Positions 5,265 through 5,637 of a stretch of 5,637 nucleotides of DNA are shown here, in pieces. The notes beneath the pieces are model-generated. The model made no database searches. It was not told the origin of the DNA and was given only the letters and a program-made list of their open reading frames with translations. Every line of letters starts with the position of its first letter. Positions within the stretch are counted from its first letter, which is position 1. The position numbers were made by a program, and so were the translations under genes. The DNA lies in NCBI GenBank assembly GCA_002772195.1, contig PCSG01000181.1, positions 1,519 to 7,155 of the forward strand. The letters are read 5' to 3'. Source of the DNA: Desulfobacterales bacterium CG23_combo_of_CG06-09_8_20_14_all_51_8 (GTDB lineage Bacteria; Desulfobacterota; Desulfobacteria; Desulfobacterales; Desulfosalsimonadaceae).

Positions 5265-5637
5265 ATGTCAGACGATTCAAACAATCACAATCTTGCGGAA
5301 AAAATAGCGGAATTTCTCGAGAGCGGCATCCCCCTCTCGGATGAGGTGATGCATGCGATTGATGATAGTTTTTCATCGCTCGGCGCAAATGAACTGTTTG
5401 AACTTCTTTATGATCCATCCAACTGTGAGGCGGATGCGATTATTGAGCTGATTTTCTACCCGGACCTGTCCTTTCAGGAAAAAATCGAACCCGTCCTGAT
5501 GACCCGATCTTATGCATTGGCAGACGTGGAATCCATTGCCCGGTCTCTGATCCTTAAAAACCTCCGCGTTCCGGTAATTTTGCCCCATGATCGGGGCCTG
5601 ATGACCATCGATCTGACGGAATCCATTATTCGGCAAA
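5265..5637 (+). CDS. Acidic protein of unknown function, C-terminus cut by window edge
   Basis: The frame is open from ATG 5265 to the window end, giving 124 visible residues with no stop. I do not recognise a named family. The visible part is acidic, apparently soluble and mostly helical: AEKIAEFLESGIPLSDEVMH (11-30), ANELFELLYD (41-50), ADAIIELIFYPDLSFQEKIE (56-75) and ADVESIARSLIL (86-97). A strand-like RVPVILP (101-107) and DRGLMTIDL follow. No signal peptide, membrane segment or catalytic motif is seen. An in-frame TAA at 5223 with no intervening start codon fixes this start, although the ribosome-binding site is weak. A near-consensus promoter at 5195-5223 supports expression. The aperiodic, protein-like sequence makes coding very likely; function is unknown. 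Confidence 0.82.
   Translation, partial: MSDDSNNHNLAEKIAEFLESGIPLSDEVMHAIDDSFSSLGANELFELLYDPSNCEADAIIELIFYPDLSFQEKIEPVLMTRSYALADVESIARSLILKNLRVPVILPHDRGLMTIDLTESIIRQ

Noticed and set aside
5209..5304. Short plus-strand frame from ATG 5209 after GGAGG
   Set aside because: The GGAGG touches the ATG with no spacing, and the frame lies inside the promoter, with its start upstream of the predicted transcription start.
5063..5344. A 93-codon plus-strand frame starting with TTG
   Set aside because: It overlaps the start of the 5265 gene in another frame, contains that gene's promoter and leader, and has no recognisable motif.
5373..5636. An 87-codon minus-strand frame at the right edge
   Set aside because: It is antisense to the open plus-strand gene, which has a good promoter and a more protein-like composition.

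Overview
This window looks like ordinary chromosome from a moderate-GC anaerobic deltaproteobacterium (Desulfobacterota, probably Desulfobacterales). The lineage call is inferred from the DUF6178-like protein, which I associate with that group, from the general protein style, and from the structured intergenic repeats. No rRNA, tRNA, CRISPR array, transposase or phage gene was seen.

Layout, right to left along the minus strand. A 111-residue unrecognised protein lies at 4575-4910. Next is an XTP/dITP pyrophosphatase of the RdgB/HAM1 family (3771-4418), which has its own clear sigma-70-type promoter. A structured intergenic repeat element follows (3604-3748), then a small FMN nitroreductase-family protein (2947-3534). 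After it come an inverted array of 7-bp repeats (2877-2945), an AmpG-like MFS transporter (1614-2834), and a large DUF6178-like protein of unknown function that runs off the left edge (1-1545). Only the right end is read on the plus strand: a protein of unknown function starts at 5265, behind a strong promoter, and runs off the right edge. The 354-bp gap at 4911-5264 is therefore a divergent promoter region.

The two edge genes have no stop codon inside the window, so a simple closed-ORF search misses them. They are nevertheless clear long coding frames.

The genes do not form an obvious pathway. RdgB cleans the nucleotide pool, the AmpG-like carrier suggests import of cell-wall fragments, and the nitroreductase is a generic flavin oxidoreductase. 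The minus-strand genes are separated by gaps of 68 to 236 bp, so they are not a tightly coupled operon. I found no evidence of a defence system or other new multi-gene system. The most distinctive material is non-coding: the two repeat elements on either side of the nitroreductase gene, and a palindrome over the rdgB promoter.
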